Shown here piece by piece: positions 1-7,782 of a DNA stretch of 64,000 nt (within the stretch, counting starts at the first letter, position 1; every line of letters begins with the position of its first letter). The stretch spans positions 38,740 through 102,739 of the forward strand of contig CAYRXM010000001.1 of the NCBI GenBank assembly GCA_964428175.1. The letters run 5' to 3'. A program made the position numbers and the translations under genes. The notes under the pieces were generated by a model. The model was given only the letters and a program-made list of their open reading frames with translations, was not told the origin of the DNA and ran no database searches. The DNA comes from CAYRXM01 sp964428175. Lineage in GTDB: Bacteria > Chloroflexota > Anaerolineae > JAFGEY01.

Positions 1-66
1 GAGTTGGGCGCCGGCACCACTTTTCGGGTGAGCCTGCCACTGGGGCAGGCTCCGCGTTCCAACTGA
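1..66 (+). CDS. sensor histidine kinase, C-terminal end only
   Basis: The window opens inside a reading frame that ends at the TGA at 64-66. The 21 visible residues contain GAGTTFRVSLPL, the G2-box and last beta strand of a HATPase_c domain. This is the ATP-binding end of a two-component histidine kinase. The next gene is a single-domain receiver 33 bp downstream, so the two are probably a kinase/regulator pair. Everything upstream of the last strand lies outside the window, so sensor type and subfamily cannot be judged. Confidence 0.75.
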   Translation, partial: ELGAGTTFRVSLPLGQAPRSN

Positions 67-99
67 GCGGCGCAATGGAAAACATGGAGTGAGGAGAGT

Positions 100-477
100 A
101 TGGCCTTAATCTTGATTGCAGAAGACGAAAAGGATATCCGGGAACTGATCCAGTTCAGCCTGACCTTTGCCGGGTTCCAAGTCGTAACTGCCTCGAATGG
201 CAAAGAACTGGTCGAAACGGCCAAGTCGATGAAAGTCAAGCCCGATTTGATCATGTCTGACGTGCGCATGCCCCAGATGACAGGCTATGAGGCCTGCGCA
301 GAGATCAAAAAGATAGCCGAGTTGAGGGACATTCCGGTGGTCTTTTTGTCGGCCAAGGGCCAGGAGTCAGAAATTCAAACGGGGCTGGATTCGGGCGCGC
401 ACGAGTATATTCTCAAGCCATTTGCGCCCGATGAGTTGATCAAGCGCGTGAGCGAGATCGTCAGTAAAGCGAAATAA
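100..477 (+). CDS. single-domain response regulator (CheY-like receiver)
   Basis: The 125-residue protein is one receiver domain with no output domain. It has the acidic pair in AEDEKD near residues 8-11, the phospho-acceptor Asp in LIMSDVRMP near residue 54, the switch Ser in VVFLSAKG and the conserved Lys in ILKPF near residue 107. It accepts phosphate from a histidine kinase and must act through protein contact. GAGGAGAG precedes the ATG. The adjacent kinase fragment is the likely partner. The output target cannot be told from the sequence. Confidence 0.93.
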   Translation: MALILIAEDEKDIRELIQFSLTFAGFQVVTASNGKELVETAKSMKVKPDLIMSDVRMPQMTGYEACAEIKKIAELRDIPVVFLSAKGQESEIQTGLDSGAHEYILKPFAPDELIKRVSEIVSKAK

Positions 478-532
478 CCCTCAAGCGGATTGGTGGAAAG
501 AAAAAATTGGGCTTGACAACTGAGGTTTGGGT

Positions 533-1321
533 ATGAGTGCCCTGGTACTGGATGGTGGGGTCGTACATTATGAATACTTTGGACGCGGTCGCCCGCTGAT
601 TTTCATCCATGGGTGGTTGGGTTCGTGGCGCTATTGGGTGCCGGCTATGGATGAACTGTCGGAAACCAAGCGCGTCTATGCTTTTGACCTGTGGGGGTTT
701 GGCGACTCGGACAAGTCGCGGCTGCGCTACACGGTAGACAGCTATGTCGAGCTGCTGCACGCCTTTATCGACGAATTGGGCGTGTTCGGGCAGATTCCCC
801 TTGTCGGGCATGCGCTGGGCGCGACGGTGGCCGTGTCTTTTGCCGATGCCTATCCCGACTATGTGGACCGTGTGATGGCGGTCGGACTGCCCCTGGTCGG
901 CACAGCGATCAACCGCCGCTTTTTGTCCGGCGGCGGCGGCTTTTTGGACCGCGTGCTCGGCCGCTCGCCGACAGCCGGATATGACACCGTAGAACAGGAA
1001 GCCAGCCGGGCTTCTCCCGAAGCGATCAGCCAGAGCGTCCAATCGGTGATGAGCATCGACCTCAAGCCGGTCATCGCCTCGCTTCAGGTGCCGCTGCTGG
1101 CCCTCTATGGCGAGAGCGATAACGTGGTGACGCCGGCAACCGAAGAGGAATTTTCCGGGTTGAACACAGCCGCACGGCTGATGAGCATGCCCGAAGCGCG
1201 ACATTTCCCCATGCTCGATCGCAGCAGCCAGTTCAATCGCCTGCTGCTCGACTTTTTGGAGTGTGGCAGCGATTTGAGCGAGCTGGAACTCAAGGAAGAG
1301 TGGCAGCGCCGCATCAGATAG
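533..1321 (+). CDS. alpha/beta-hydrolase fold protein lacking the Ser nucleophile
   Basis: This 262-residue protein has the alpha/beta hydrolase core: the oxyanion-hole HGW near residue 27, DLWGFGDSD, a nucleophile elbow, the acid in LYGESDNVV and the His in EARHFPML. The elbow reads GHALGA instead of GHSxGG, so the nucleophile position (codon GCG at 812-814) is Ala. Acid and His remain. It may be a non-hydrolytic member or use another mechanism. I chose the ATG at 533 over the TTG at 527 because the domain starts right after it. No strong ribosome binding site is visible. It may be co-transcribed with the receiver gene 55 bp upstream. Confidence 0.85.
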   Translation: MSALVLDGGVVHYEYFGRGRPLIFIHGWLGSWRYWVPAMDELSETKRVYAFDLWGFGDSDKSRLRYTVDSYVELLHAFIDELGVFGQIPLVGHALGATVAVSFADAYPDYVDRVMAVGLPLVGTAINRRFLSGGGGFLDRVLGRSPTAGYDTVEQEASRASPEAISQSVQSVMSIDLKPVIASLQVPLLALYGESDNVVTPATEEEFSGLNTAARLMSMPEARHFPMLDRSSQFNRLLLDFLECGSDLSELELKEEWQRRIR

Positions 1322-1335
1322 GCGCAGAAATGCAG

Positions 1336-1367
1336 AGGCCCAGGCCGGTCAACCGGCCTGGGCCTTT
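1336..1367. terminator. bidirectional intrinsic terminator
   Basis: A 14-bp perfect stem (AGGCCCAGGCCGGT and its complement, two-base loop) is followed by CTTTG. It lies between the convergent hydrolase and NBR1-domain lipoprotein genes. Confidence 0.75.
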
Positions 1368-1403
1368 GTGGTTTGGGGCAGTCAGCGCCAGACCCCCCTC
1401 CGA

Positions 1404-2165
1404 TCAGGGTACGATGATCCGCACGTAGGCCTGATCGCCGAAAAAGTTGCCATTCGGGCGTCGCAAGCGCCAATAGCCGGTATAGGCGCCCGGCGCATCG
1501 GGCGCAACCATCTCGACGCTGACGTCTACGAGGCGTCCCGGCTCAACCAATTCCACCGTCACCTCTGAAGTGGCGTTCATCAGCGCGCCCGAGATGAACA
1601 CCCACTCGGTGCCCTCCTCCCACAAGCACTCACCGTCGTTGCGCAGCCGCCAGGTCTTGGTGAAACGGACGCCGCTGTTGTACAACGAGTCGTCCGGAAC
1701 GGTCACGTCTTCGACAAAGCGCGCCGAAGGCTCGCACCCAGAATCGACAACCAGCGTCGGCTCTGCGGTCGGTGCGGGTGTCGGTGTGGGCAGCGGCGTC
1801 AGCACTTCGACGACTACGGTAGCCGGCAAACTGACCTGCCCATCGACATTGTGCGCTTTGACCATCAGCGTGTGCGTACCCAGCGAAGAGGCATCCCAAA
1901 TCTGGATCACATCAAAGGCAAGCTCACTGCCTTTGCCCGGCCTGTCAACCTGGTACAACCGCCCATCGACCCACAGCTCGGTCTTGGCGATGTCCCGCTC
2001 GCTCTGTGCCACCGACTGCACCAGCACGCGGTCGCCCAGCCGCACCTGGATTTCGTTCGCCGGCGTCAGAATCGAGATCGTCGGCACATCGCCCCGCTTG
2101 GGCGCGCAGGCAACCAGGGCCAGGCCAACCAGGATAATCAAACGTTTCAGACATGAATCTCGCAT
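1404..2165 (-). CDS. lipoprotein with C-terminal NBR1-type Ig-like domain
   Basis: The 253-residue protein starts with a lipoprotein signal (LVGLALVAC, Cys about residue 20). An Ig-like beta domain follows at about residues 30-125, then a Pro-Thr linker (PLPTPTPAPT), then an NBR1/next-to-BRCA1-type Ig domain at about 150-253 with the Trp-rich strand FTKTWRLRNDGECLW. The ATG at 2165 is preceded by AGGAAG. It should sit on the outer face of the membrane. The ligand is unknown. The bacterial form of the NBR1 domain is known mainly from surface proteins, so a binding or scaffold role is an inference. Confidence 0.85.
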   Translation of the reverse strand: MRDSCLKRLIILVGLALVACAPKRGDVPTISILTPANEIQVRLGDRVLVQSVAQSERDIAKTELWVDGRLYQVDRPGKGSELAFDVIQIWDASSLGTHTLMVKAHNVDGQVSLPATVVVEVLTPLPTPTPAPTAEPTLVVDSGCEPSARFVEDVTVPDDSLYNSGVRFTKTWRLRNDGECLWEEGTEWVFISGALMNATSEVTVELVEPGRLVDVSVEMVAPDAPGAYTGYWRLRRPNGNFFGDQAYVRIIVP

Positions 2166-2352
2166 AGTGCTTCCTATCCGACGAAATCGGAACTGAACAG
2201 GGCTCGGCTGTCCGGGACGAAATTCTTGCACAAGAACACGATCCTGGTGGATAGGCCCTGACCAGCATCAAGATTTGGTATCAAAGGCGGAGTATAGTGC
2301 AACTTGGGCCTAAAGTCAATCGGGCTTGCCAATTGTGCTTTTGATACGGTTG

Positions 2353-2361
2353 TGGTAGAAT
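2353..2361 (+). promoter_or_regulatory. extended -10 element (TGG-TAGAAT)
   Basis: TGG followed by TAGAAT lies 22 bp upstream of the ATG at 2383. No good -35 box is visible. It would drive the three-gene membrane operon. Confidence 0.4.
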
Positions 2362-2382
2362 CGTTCCGCCTGGGAGGATGTG

Positions 2383-4161
2383 ATGAGTGCGCTTTCGACC
2401 GTCCTGGCCCCGCTGATCGTGCTGGGGGTTGGGGCCGTGGTTTTTTATATTTCGGATCGATTTCTGTCCCCGCAAGACGAAGGACGGGCCGAAACCGTCG
2501 TTCTCGGCCTGGCGATTCTTTTCCTGCTGATCGGCATTCCGCGCATCGATGAGGCTGTTCGCGCCGGCCCGCTGTTTGCCGTGACGTTGAACGCCGGCAA
2601 ACCGGGCTGGATGCTGGCCTTTGTCTTGCTGACCGGCGCGCTGGCGGCCTCGTTGGTTGCCCGCGGCCGGCCGCGCCAGGGCCGGGCCGGCCGGCTGGCT
2701 GCGCTGGGCAGTGCGCTGCTTTTGATCTGGAGCACCGATCGCGCGCTGCCGGTCGTCGCCTGGGTGCTGACCGATGTTGCCCTGCTCTACACACTGGCCC
2801 GCCGGCGCAACGAGGTCGAGCGCTTGACCCGGACCGGCTTTTTGAGCCTGCTGGGCGCGGTTCTGCTCGCCGTCGGCCTGTCGCTCGAACCGGCGGTCGA
2901 ATCGACCAGGCTCACTGCTGCGGCCATCTCGCTGCTGCTGCTGGCCCTGGCCCTCCGCTTGATGCCGCCGCCGCTGCCCGCATGGCCGGCGTCGGCCGGC
3001 GAGACAGCGCCCCGGTCGCTGGATTTCCCCCGCCTGATTGCCTTTCTCCTGCCGGCCGTTCTCGTCGCGGCGCTGGGCCAAAAATTCGCCGCGTGGGACG
3101 CGCTTGCGCTCACCAACACCCAGCAGTCGCTATACCTGCTCTGGGCCTCGCTGCTGCTGTTGATCGGCGCGCTGCGCGCCTGGGGCGCTCAGACGCCCGC
3201 GCAGTTGATCGAAACCACTTTTTTGTACGGTCAGGGGATGATTTTGTGTGTCGTCGGGTTGCAGCTCGATCCGGCCATCCAGCTGGCCGCCGCCGCCGGC
3301 GCCATCCTCAGCGTTCTGACCTGGCAACTGGCCTGGAGCCAATGCCGGTATCTCAAGCCCGTCGTCCCACACACCTGGTGGCGTGCTTTTCCGGTCACAC
3401 TGGCACTGGGTGCGCAGATCGGCCTGCCGTTGACGCTGGGCTTTCCGACGCGCATCGCCACTTATGCGGCCATCTTTGAGGGGCACAGGTGGCTCGTCTT
3501 GCTGCTGCTAATGGCTTCTGAGGTGCTTTTGTGGGGGGCATTGCTGCGCATTCTGTTCGACCTGGAAAGTGTAACCAGCAAGCCGCCCGCCTATCCGGCC
3601 TCCCAAACCGAGGTCGAAGGCAGCGCCGCATCCTTCGAACCGTCGCCACCTGGTGCGTGGCTGCGTCGCCTGGCCGCGCGGCCGCGCATCGCCCGGACAG
3701 TCGACGCTGTGCTTGATCGGGTCATCGAGCACTGGCTGCCAGCTGTTCGCCGTGTGGGGAGCAAGATCGAGCCGGGCTACATCGCCGGCGCTATCCCGGC
3801 GCTGCTCCTGCTCGTTTTGGGCCTGTTTCCCAACCTGTTGAGCCAGGGGCGCGATTTTCCCGGCCTGTTCCAGTGGCTGCGCATTCCGCAGCTGCCGGTG
3901 TGGGCGGCGCTGCTGCTGCCGGCCGTCGGCAGTCTGGTCGTCTACCGGCGGCAGGCATCGATCCTGAGGCTGTTTCAGGACTGGTGGCCGCTGGTCGAGC
4001 AGATATTTGGGCTGGAGTGGCTCTATCGCGCCATATACAAGGTGTTGGGCCAACTCCGCGGCCTGATTTCGAGTACGACGCTCGTCATCGAAGGCGCGGG
4101 GTATATGGCCTGGGTCGTCCTGGTCTGCCTGATCATTCTGATTTTTGTGGTCTCGCGCTGA
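2383..4161 (+). CDS. large polytopic membrane protein, NuoL/HyfB-like (divergent)
   Basis: A 592-residue, very hydrophobic protein with many transmembrane segments. A soluble linker lies at about residues 395-460 and a C-terminal region ends in an amphipathic stretch plus a final helix, like the HyfB/NuoL family. GGGAGG at 2372-2377 selects the ATG at 2383. The next two genes overlap or nearly touch it and look like a NuoK/HyfE-like and a NuoN-like subunit, which supports an antiporter-module assignment. I cannot point to the classic Glu/Lys proton-path residues, so the family call is tentative. It could instead be an uncharacterised Chloroflexota membrane protein. Confidence 0.55.
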   Translation: MSALSTVLAPLIVLGVGAVVFYISDRFLSPQDEGRAETVVLGLAILFLLIGIPRIDEAVRAGPLFAVTLNAGKPGWMLAFVLLTGALAASLVARGRPRQGRAGRLAALGSALLLIWSTDRALPVVAWVLTDVALLYTLARRRNEVERLTRTGFLSLLGAVLLAVGLSLEPAVESTRLTAAAISLLLLALALRLMPPPLPAWPASAGETAPRSLDFPRLIAFLLPAVLVAALGQKFAAWDALALTNTQQSLYLLWASLLLLIGALRAWGAQTPAQLIETTFLYGQGMILCVVGLQLDPAIQLAAAAGAILSVLTWQLAWSQCRYLKPVVPHTWWRAFPVTLALGAQIGLPLTLGFPTRIATYAAIFEGHRWLVLLLLMASEVLLWGALLRILFDLESVTSKPPAYPASQTEVEGSAASFEPSPPGAWLRRLAARPRIARTVDAVLDRVIEHWLPAVRRVGSKIEPGYIAGAIPALLLLVLGLFPNLLSQGRDFPGLFQWLRIPQLPVWAALLLPAVGSLVVYRRQASILRLFQDWWPLVEQIFGLEWLYRAIYKVLGQLRGLISSTTLVIEGAGYMAWVVLVCLIILIFVVSR

Positions 4162-4172
4162 GGGGCACGTCG

Positions 4173-4844
4173 ATGGCTTTTCTCGTCCAACTTGCCAATC
4201 TCTCCAGCATCCCCATCGTCATCGGCCTGGTGATCGCGGCTTCGATCATTGCTATCGCCCGCGACTGGCGATTTGGCCTGTGGGCGCTGCTGGTGCAATA
4301 CGTACTGCTCGGTGCGCTTCACCTGCGTATGCTTCCGCCCGAACTGGCACTGATCAAGGTGCTGACCGGTCTGTTGATCTGCCCCATGATTTATTGGTCG
4401 GCGCGTTGGGTTGAAAGCGAACGCGCGCACAAGGCCGAGCTTGAGCGGCAGAGAATTGCCCGCGAACAGGGCCGGGTTCCGCTGCCGCCGCTGCCGTGGC
4501 CGCTGCGTCCGACCAGCGGCGTCTTTCGCCTGCTGGTCGTCTTGCTACTGGGCATGGTCTTGTACAGCGTGTCGATCTCGTTTCCGCTGCCGCTCATTGC
4601 TGCCGACATTGCCCCGGCCTGCGTCTGGCTGTGGTTGATGGGCCTGCTGACGCTGGTGCTGACTGCCAACCCGCTCCCGACCGGGCTGGGCCTGCTCACC
4701 CTGGTTTCCGGCTTTGAACTCTATTTCGACGTGACCCAACCCGGCCTGGCCGGCATCGGCATCATGGCCGCGATCAACCTCTCGCTGGGGCTGGTCATCG
4801 CCTATCTGATCACCGTCGACGCGCTGACCGGAGAGGTGCTATGA
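4173..4844 (+). CDS. HyfE/NuoK-like membrane subunit
   Basis: The 223-residue protein has about six to seven transmembrane segments in two blocks separated by a charged loop at about residues 80-105 (RWVESERAHKAELERQR). Size and the pattern of an early Arg-rich loop followed by a Lys-containing helix resemble hydrogenase-4 component E. It starts 11 bp after the large subunit, and its stop overlaps the next start as ATGA at 4841-4844, so the three genes are translationally coupled. A role in a proton- or cation-moving membrane complex is inferred. Confidence 0.55.
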   Translation: MAFLVQLANLSSIPIVIGLVIAASIIAIARDWRFGLWALLVQYVLLGALHLRMLPPELALIKVLTGLLICPMIYWSARWVESERAHKAELERQRIAREQGRVPLPPLPWPLRPTSGVFRLLVVLLLGMVLYSVSISFPLPLIAADIAPACVWLWLMGLLTLVLTANPLPTGLGLLTLVSGFELYFDVTQPGLAGIGIMAAINLSLGLVIAYLITVDALTGEVL

Positions 4845-6262
4845 ACGCCTCGCCGCTTGTGCTCCCCGGCCCATTGTTCTTTTTCGCCATCCCGCTGGCC
4901 CTGGCGCTGCTGGCCTACCTGCTCCACCGCTGGACGGCGTTGAGCGGGCTGGTCGCATCGTTGGGCAGTTTGGGCCTGGGCTGGATCGCGCTGCGATGGC
5001 TGCTCGACAAGCCGCTGCCGCTGCCGGGGCGCGGTTTGGTGCTGACCGCCGACTTGGTCTTTTTGGGACGCCCCTGGGCATTGACGGCCACCTCGGCGGC
5101 TCTAGTGGCCTTTGGCCTGACTGTGGGTGGGCTGTGCTTTTTGTTGGCCCTGCCCGCTGCGCAGGGTTGGGCTTTTTATCCCTTTGGCCTGGTCGTGCTC
5201 GGCATTTTGAACCTGTCGGCGACCGCCCAACAGCCCATCTATATCATCTTTTTCTTCTGGTTGGGCGTGGTGCTGTGCGGTTTCGTCCTCGCCGGCGGGC
5301 GGCCGGGCGCCACGATGGGTGCGCTGCGGTTGATCATTCTGGGCACACTGGCGGCCATGTTCCTGCTCCTGCTGCCCACTTTTCTCCAACCCGGCATCGA
5401 TTTCGAAGCGCAGCGTTCGGGCGTCGTACTGGGTGTCATCGGCCTGGGCCTGCTGCTGATGGTGCCGCCTTTTCACGGCGCACTGGTCGGCGCGGCGGCG
5501 TTCAGCGCGCCGATGCCGCCGGCTTTTGTCCTGTCGATCCTGCCGGCGGCCATGCTGCACATCTTTTTCCAGTTGACCGAAACCTATCCCTTGCTCCTCC
5601 AGGATGGCCTGTTCCTCGATCTGTGCCAGTGGCTTGGGGTGAGTGCGGTCTTGTTGGGCGGCTTGGCTGCGCCGGGCCAGCGTCGCTGGGGGGCCTTGAT
5701 CGGGTATGCTATGCTGGTCGATTGGGGCATTGGTCTGATCGCCCTGGGGCAGGGGTCGGCTGAGGGGATGGCCTTGGCTGTGCAGATGCTCGTGATGCGC
5801 GCAATGGCGCTGCTGCTGTGCGGGGCCGGGCTAACCCCGTTGTTTCAGACTGCGGGGCGCAAGGACGATCTCGATCAATGCCGGGGGCTGCTCTTTCACC
5901 GCCCGTTGAACGTGCTGGCCTTGCTGCTGGGCCTGTTGATGCTCGCCGGACTGCCCGCGCCTTTCGGTGCGGTCGGGCGTTGGACGCTGATCTCGCGCCT
6001 GATGGACAGTGATCCGATGATAGCCTGGATTGCCATTTTGGCCGGGATCGGCGTAGCCACCGGCGCGGTGGTGGGGCTGCTGGCCTGCCTGGGCCGGCCC
6101 AATTTCCAGGTCAAAACACAGCGCCGCGACGAGATGATTGCTTTTGCGTTCGGGCTGCTTGCGCTGTGCGCGGCCGGCGTGCTGCTGCTGAACGCCGACG
6201 TGTGGCAGCCGCTGCTCGAAGGCGCGCTCGCCGCGTTCTCGCTGTTTGTCGCTCGAGGTTAA
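4841..6262 (+). CDS. NuoN/NuoM-like antiporter-type membrane protein
   Basis: The 473-residue protein has roughly 13-14 transmembrane segments. MVPPFHGALVGAAAFSAPMP, at about residues 206-225, matches the place and shape of the discontinuous-helix motif of NuoN/NuoM (PFHxWxPxxYxxAP), although several conserved polar residues are changed. The start overlaps the previous stop (ATGA). No NADH-binding, Fe-S, Ni-Fe or formate dehydrogenase subunit is encoded nearby, so any partner must be elsewhere or absent. Confidence 0.6.
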   Translation: MNASPLVLPGPLFFFAIPLALALLAYLLHRWTALSGLVASLGSLGLGWIALRWLLDKPLPLPGRGLVLTADLVFLGRPWALTATSAALVAFGLTVGGLCFLLALPAAQGWAFYPFGLVVLGILNLSATAQQPIYIIFFFWLGVVLCGFVLAGGRPGATMGALRLIILGTLAAMFLLLLPTFLQPGIDFEAQRSGVVLGVIGLGLLLMVPPFHGALVGAAAFSAPMPPAFVLSILPAAMLHIFFQLTETYPLLLQDGLFLDLCQWLGVSAVLLGGLAAPGQRRWGALIGYAMLVDWGIGLIALGQGSAEGMALAVQMLVMRAMALLLCGAGLTPLFQTAGRKDDLDQCRGLLFHRPLNVLALLLGLLMLAGLPAPFGAVGRWTLISRLMDSDPMIAWIAILAGIGVATGAVVGLLACLGRPNFQVKTQRRDEMIAFAFGLLALCAAGVLLLNADVWQPLLEGALAAFSLFVARG

Positions 6263-6346
6263 CCTTGCGCGGGGGCGTGCGGCGCTCCTCAAAGGCGGCT
6301 ATTTTCAAAGTAGCCGGCCTCGCCGAGTATAGAGAGGGAGGACAGA

Positions 6347-7276
6347 ATGACAATTCTCGCAAGCCGCGCATATTCTGGAGCGAGTGACCTGCAATCAATG
6401 CTTGATCTGTTGGTTGCGACCAGACCTGCTGATCGAATCACAGACTATCCCAGCATTGTTGACTTGCGCGAGCTTTATGCTCTGAACGACGTGCAAAGCA
6501 ACACACGTTTGTGGCTTGGCAATGATGACCAGATCGTTGGCTTTGCCTTTGTCGATCAGTACAACAACTTTTGGTTTCAAGTCGACCAGCAAGTAGCCAG
6601 TTCCCTCATCGAGTCCGAGATGGTCGCTTGGGGCGTAGCGTGTGTAAGGCGTGCTGCCATTCAAGATGATAGCCAAACCTGGACGCTTGATGCCAGTTGC
6701 CGCGACGATGACCGTGAACAAATAGCAATGCTGGAGCGGAACGGTTTTGTGAGGCAAGAGATATGTTCGCTGCATATGACCCGCTCGCTTGACGATCCAA
6801 TTCCTGCCCCACAGGTGCCAATGGGTTTTAGCATCCGTCATGTGGCTGGCGAGCAAGAGGTGCAAGAACTCGTCGCCCTCCATCGAGCGGCATTTGGTAG
6901 TGAAAACATGACCGTTGAGGAGCGGCTGGCGATGATGCGTGCGCTGGAATACGATGCAGAGCTAGACTTGCTGGCTGTCGCGCCGGATGGTCGATTGGCC
7001 GCTTATTGTATGTGCTCAATCAGCCAGGAAGAAAACAGACGCAGCGGAAGGAATGAGGGATACACAGACCCGGTCGCGACGCATCCCGATTTTCAACGGC
7101 AGGGTTTAGCCAAGTCGCTGCTGTTGACAGGGCTGCACAGACTTAAACAGCGTGGGCTAGAGACGGCAGTGCTTGGCACAAGCAGCGAGAACGTGGCTAT
7201 GCAGCGAGTTGCCCAGGCTGTTGGATTTCATGTAAAAACAACAATGCTGTGGTTTGCAAAGCCAGTGTCAAACTGA
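6347..7276 (+). CDS. two-domain GNAT-family N-acetyltransferase
   Basis: The 309-residue protein has two GNAT-like halves. The C-terminal half, about residues 160-305, carries the acetyl-CoA signature in HPDFQRQGLAKSLLLTG and a typical final strand (AVGFHVKTTMLWF). The N-terminal half (about 1-150) is degenerate. GAGGGAGGAC precedes the ATG. The acceptor is unknown; antibiotic, amine and peptide acetylation are all possible. Base use is slightly more AT-rich than in the preceding operon. Confidence 0.85.
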   Translation: MTILASRAYSGASDLQSMLDLLVATRPADRITDYPSIVDLRELYALNDVQSNTRLWLGNDDQIVGFAFVDQYNNFWFQVDQQVASSLIESEMVAWGVACVRRAAIQDDSQTWTLDASCRDDDREQIAMLERNGFVRQEICSLHMTRSLDDPIPAPQVPMGFSIRHVAGEQEVQELVALHRAAFGSENMTVEERLAMMRALEYDAELDLLAVAPDGRLAAYCMCSISQEENRRSGRNEGYTDPVATHPDFQRQGLAKSLLLTGLHRLKQRGLETAVLGTSSENVAMQRVAQAVGFHVKTTMLWFAKPVSN

Positions 7277-7317
7277 CCAAGTGAGCGCGCTCACGTGCGA
7301 ACAGAACCACAATCTGC

Positions 7318-7350
7318 GGCACGGCGTTGTGGAACAACGAGGCGTGCCGC
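7318..7350. repeat. dispersed hairpin, copy 1 (GGCACGGCGTTGT...)
   Basis: GGCACGGCGTTGTGGAACAA and the following CG(A/G)GGCGTGCC form a stem-loop. The same sequence with one visible difference occurs at 59284-59316. Confidence 0.7.
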
Positions 7351-7429
7351 GCGCCTGGACGTATCGATATATAAAAACATTTATGTATTATAACAATACA
7401 TTTTAGGCGTCACATGCCACTGCCTTATA

Positions 7430-7480
7430 CGCCCCCCCTCAATCCCCCCCGCAAAGCGGGGGAGGGCTGGGGTGGGGGCG
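7430..7480. repeat. GC-rich hairpin repeat (CCCCCGC-AAA-GCGGGGG core)
   Basis: Long C-runs pair with matching G-runs around an AAA loop. This type of palindrome is widespread between genes in Chloroflexota and other bacteria; it could also work as a weak transcription barrier. Confidence 0.6.
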
Positions 7481-7500
7481 TTTCGGAATAACCATTTCAG

Positions 7501-7620
7501 AGTCCACTGAAACTAAAAACGACTGGAAAAATGGGACACTGATCTTCACTGATTGACGCTGATTTTTATTTTTTTATCAGTGTGCGTTAGCCCGTGTTTA
7601 TCTGTGTCCCTTTTTTCAGG
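7501..7620 (+). repeat. dispersed inverted-repeat element, family A, copy 1
   Basis: About 120 bp with imperfect terminal inverted repeats (GACTGGAAAAATGGGACAC against GTGTCCCTTTTTTCAG). It aligns along its whole length, in reverse orientation, with 47462-47585. Non-coding and too short to encode a transposase, so MITE-like. Confidence 0.8.
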
Positions 7621-7671
7621 GGAGTCATCTCAGAAACTCGCCAGAAAATAAGCGAACCCCGAGCATCTGGC

Positions 7672-7700
7672 TTGACATTTGAGCGGTGTTTTGTTATGCT
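7672..7700 (+). promoter_or_regulatory. sigma-70-type promoter for the repeat lipoprotein
   Basis: TTGACA at 7672-7677 and TATGCT at 7695-7700 are separated by exactly 17 bp. The predicted 5' leader is about 75 nt. Confidence 0.7.
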
Positions 7701-7782
7701 GAAAATCAAAGTGTGCATCACCTGTTTCGGGCCGGATCGACACGGTCATGCTGCGCTCCGGCTCAAAAGAAAAGGAGACGCA

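Larger units (their letters stand above)
7277..7671. other. gene-free region packed with palindromic repeats
   Basis: No credible gene is visible. The region holds a perfect 14-bp dyad GTGAGCGCGCTCAC at 7281-7294, a hairpin at 7318-7350 that recurs at 59284-59316, an AT-rich stretch at 7365-7405, a GC hairpin at 7430-7480 and a dispersed inverted-repeat element at 7501-7620. Confidence 0.7.
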
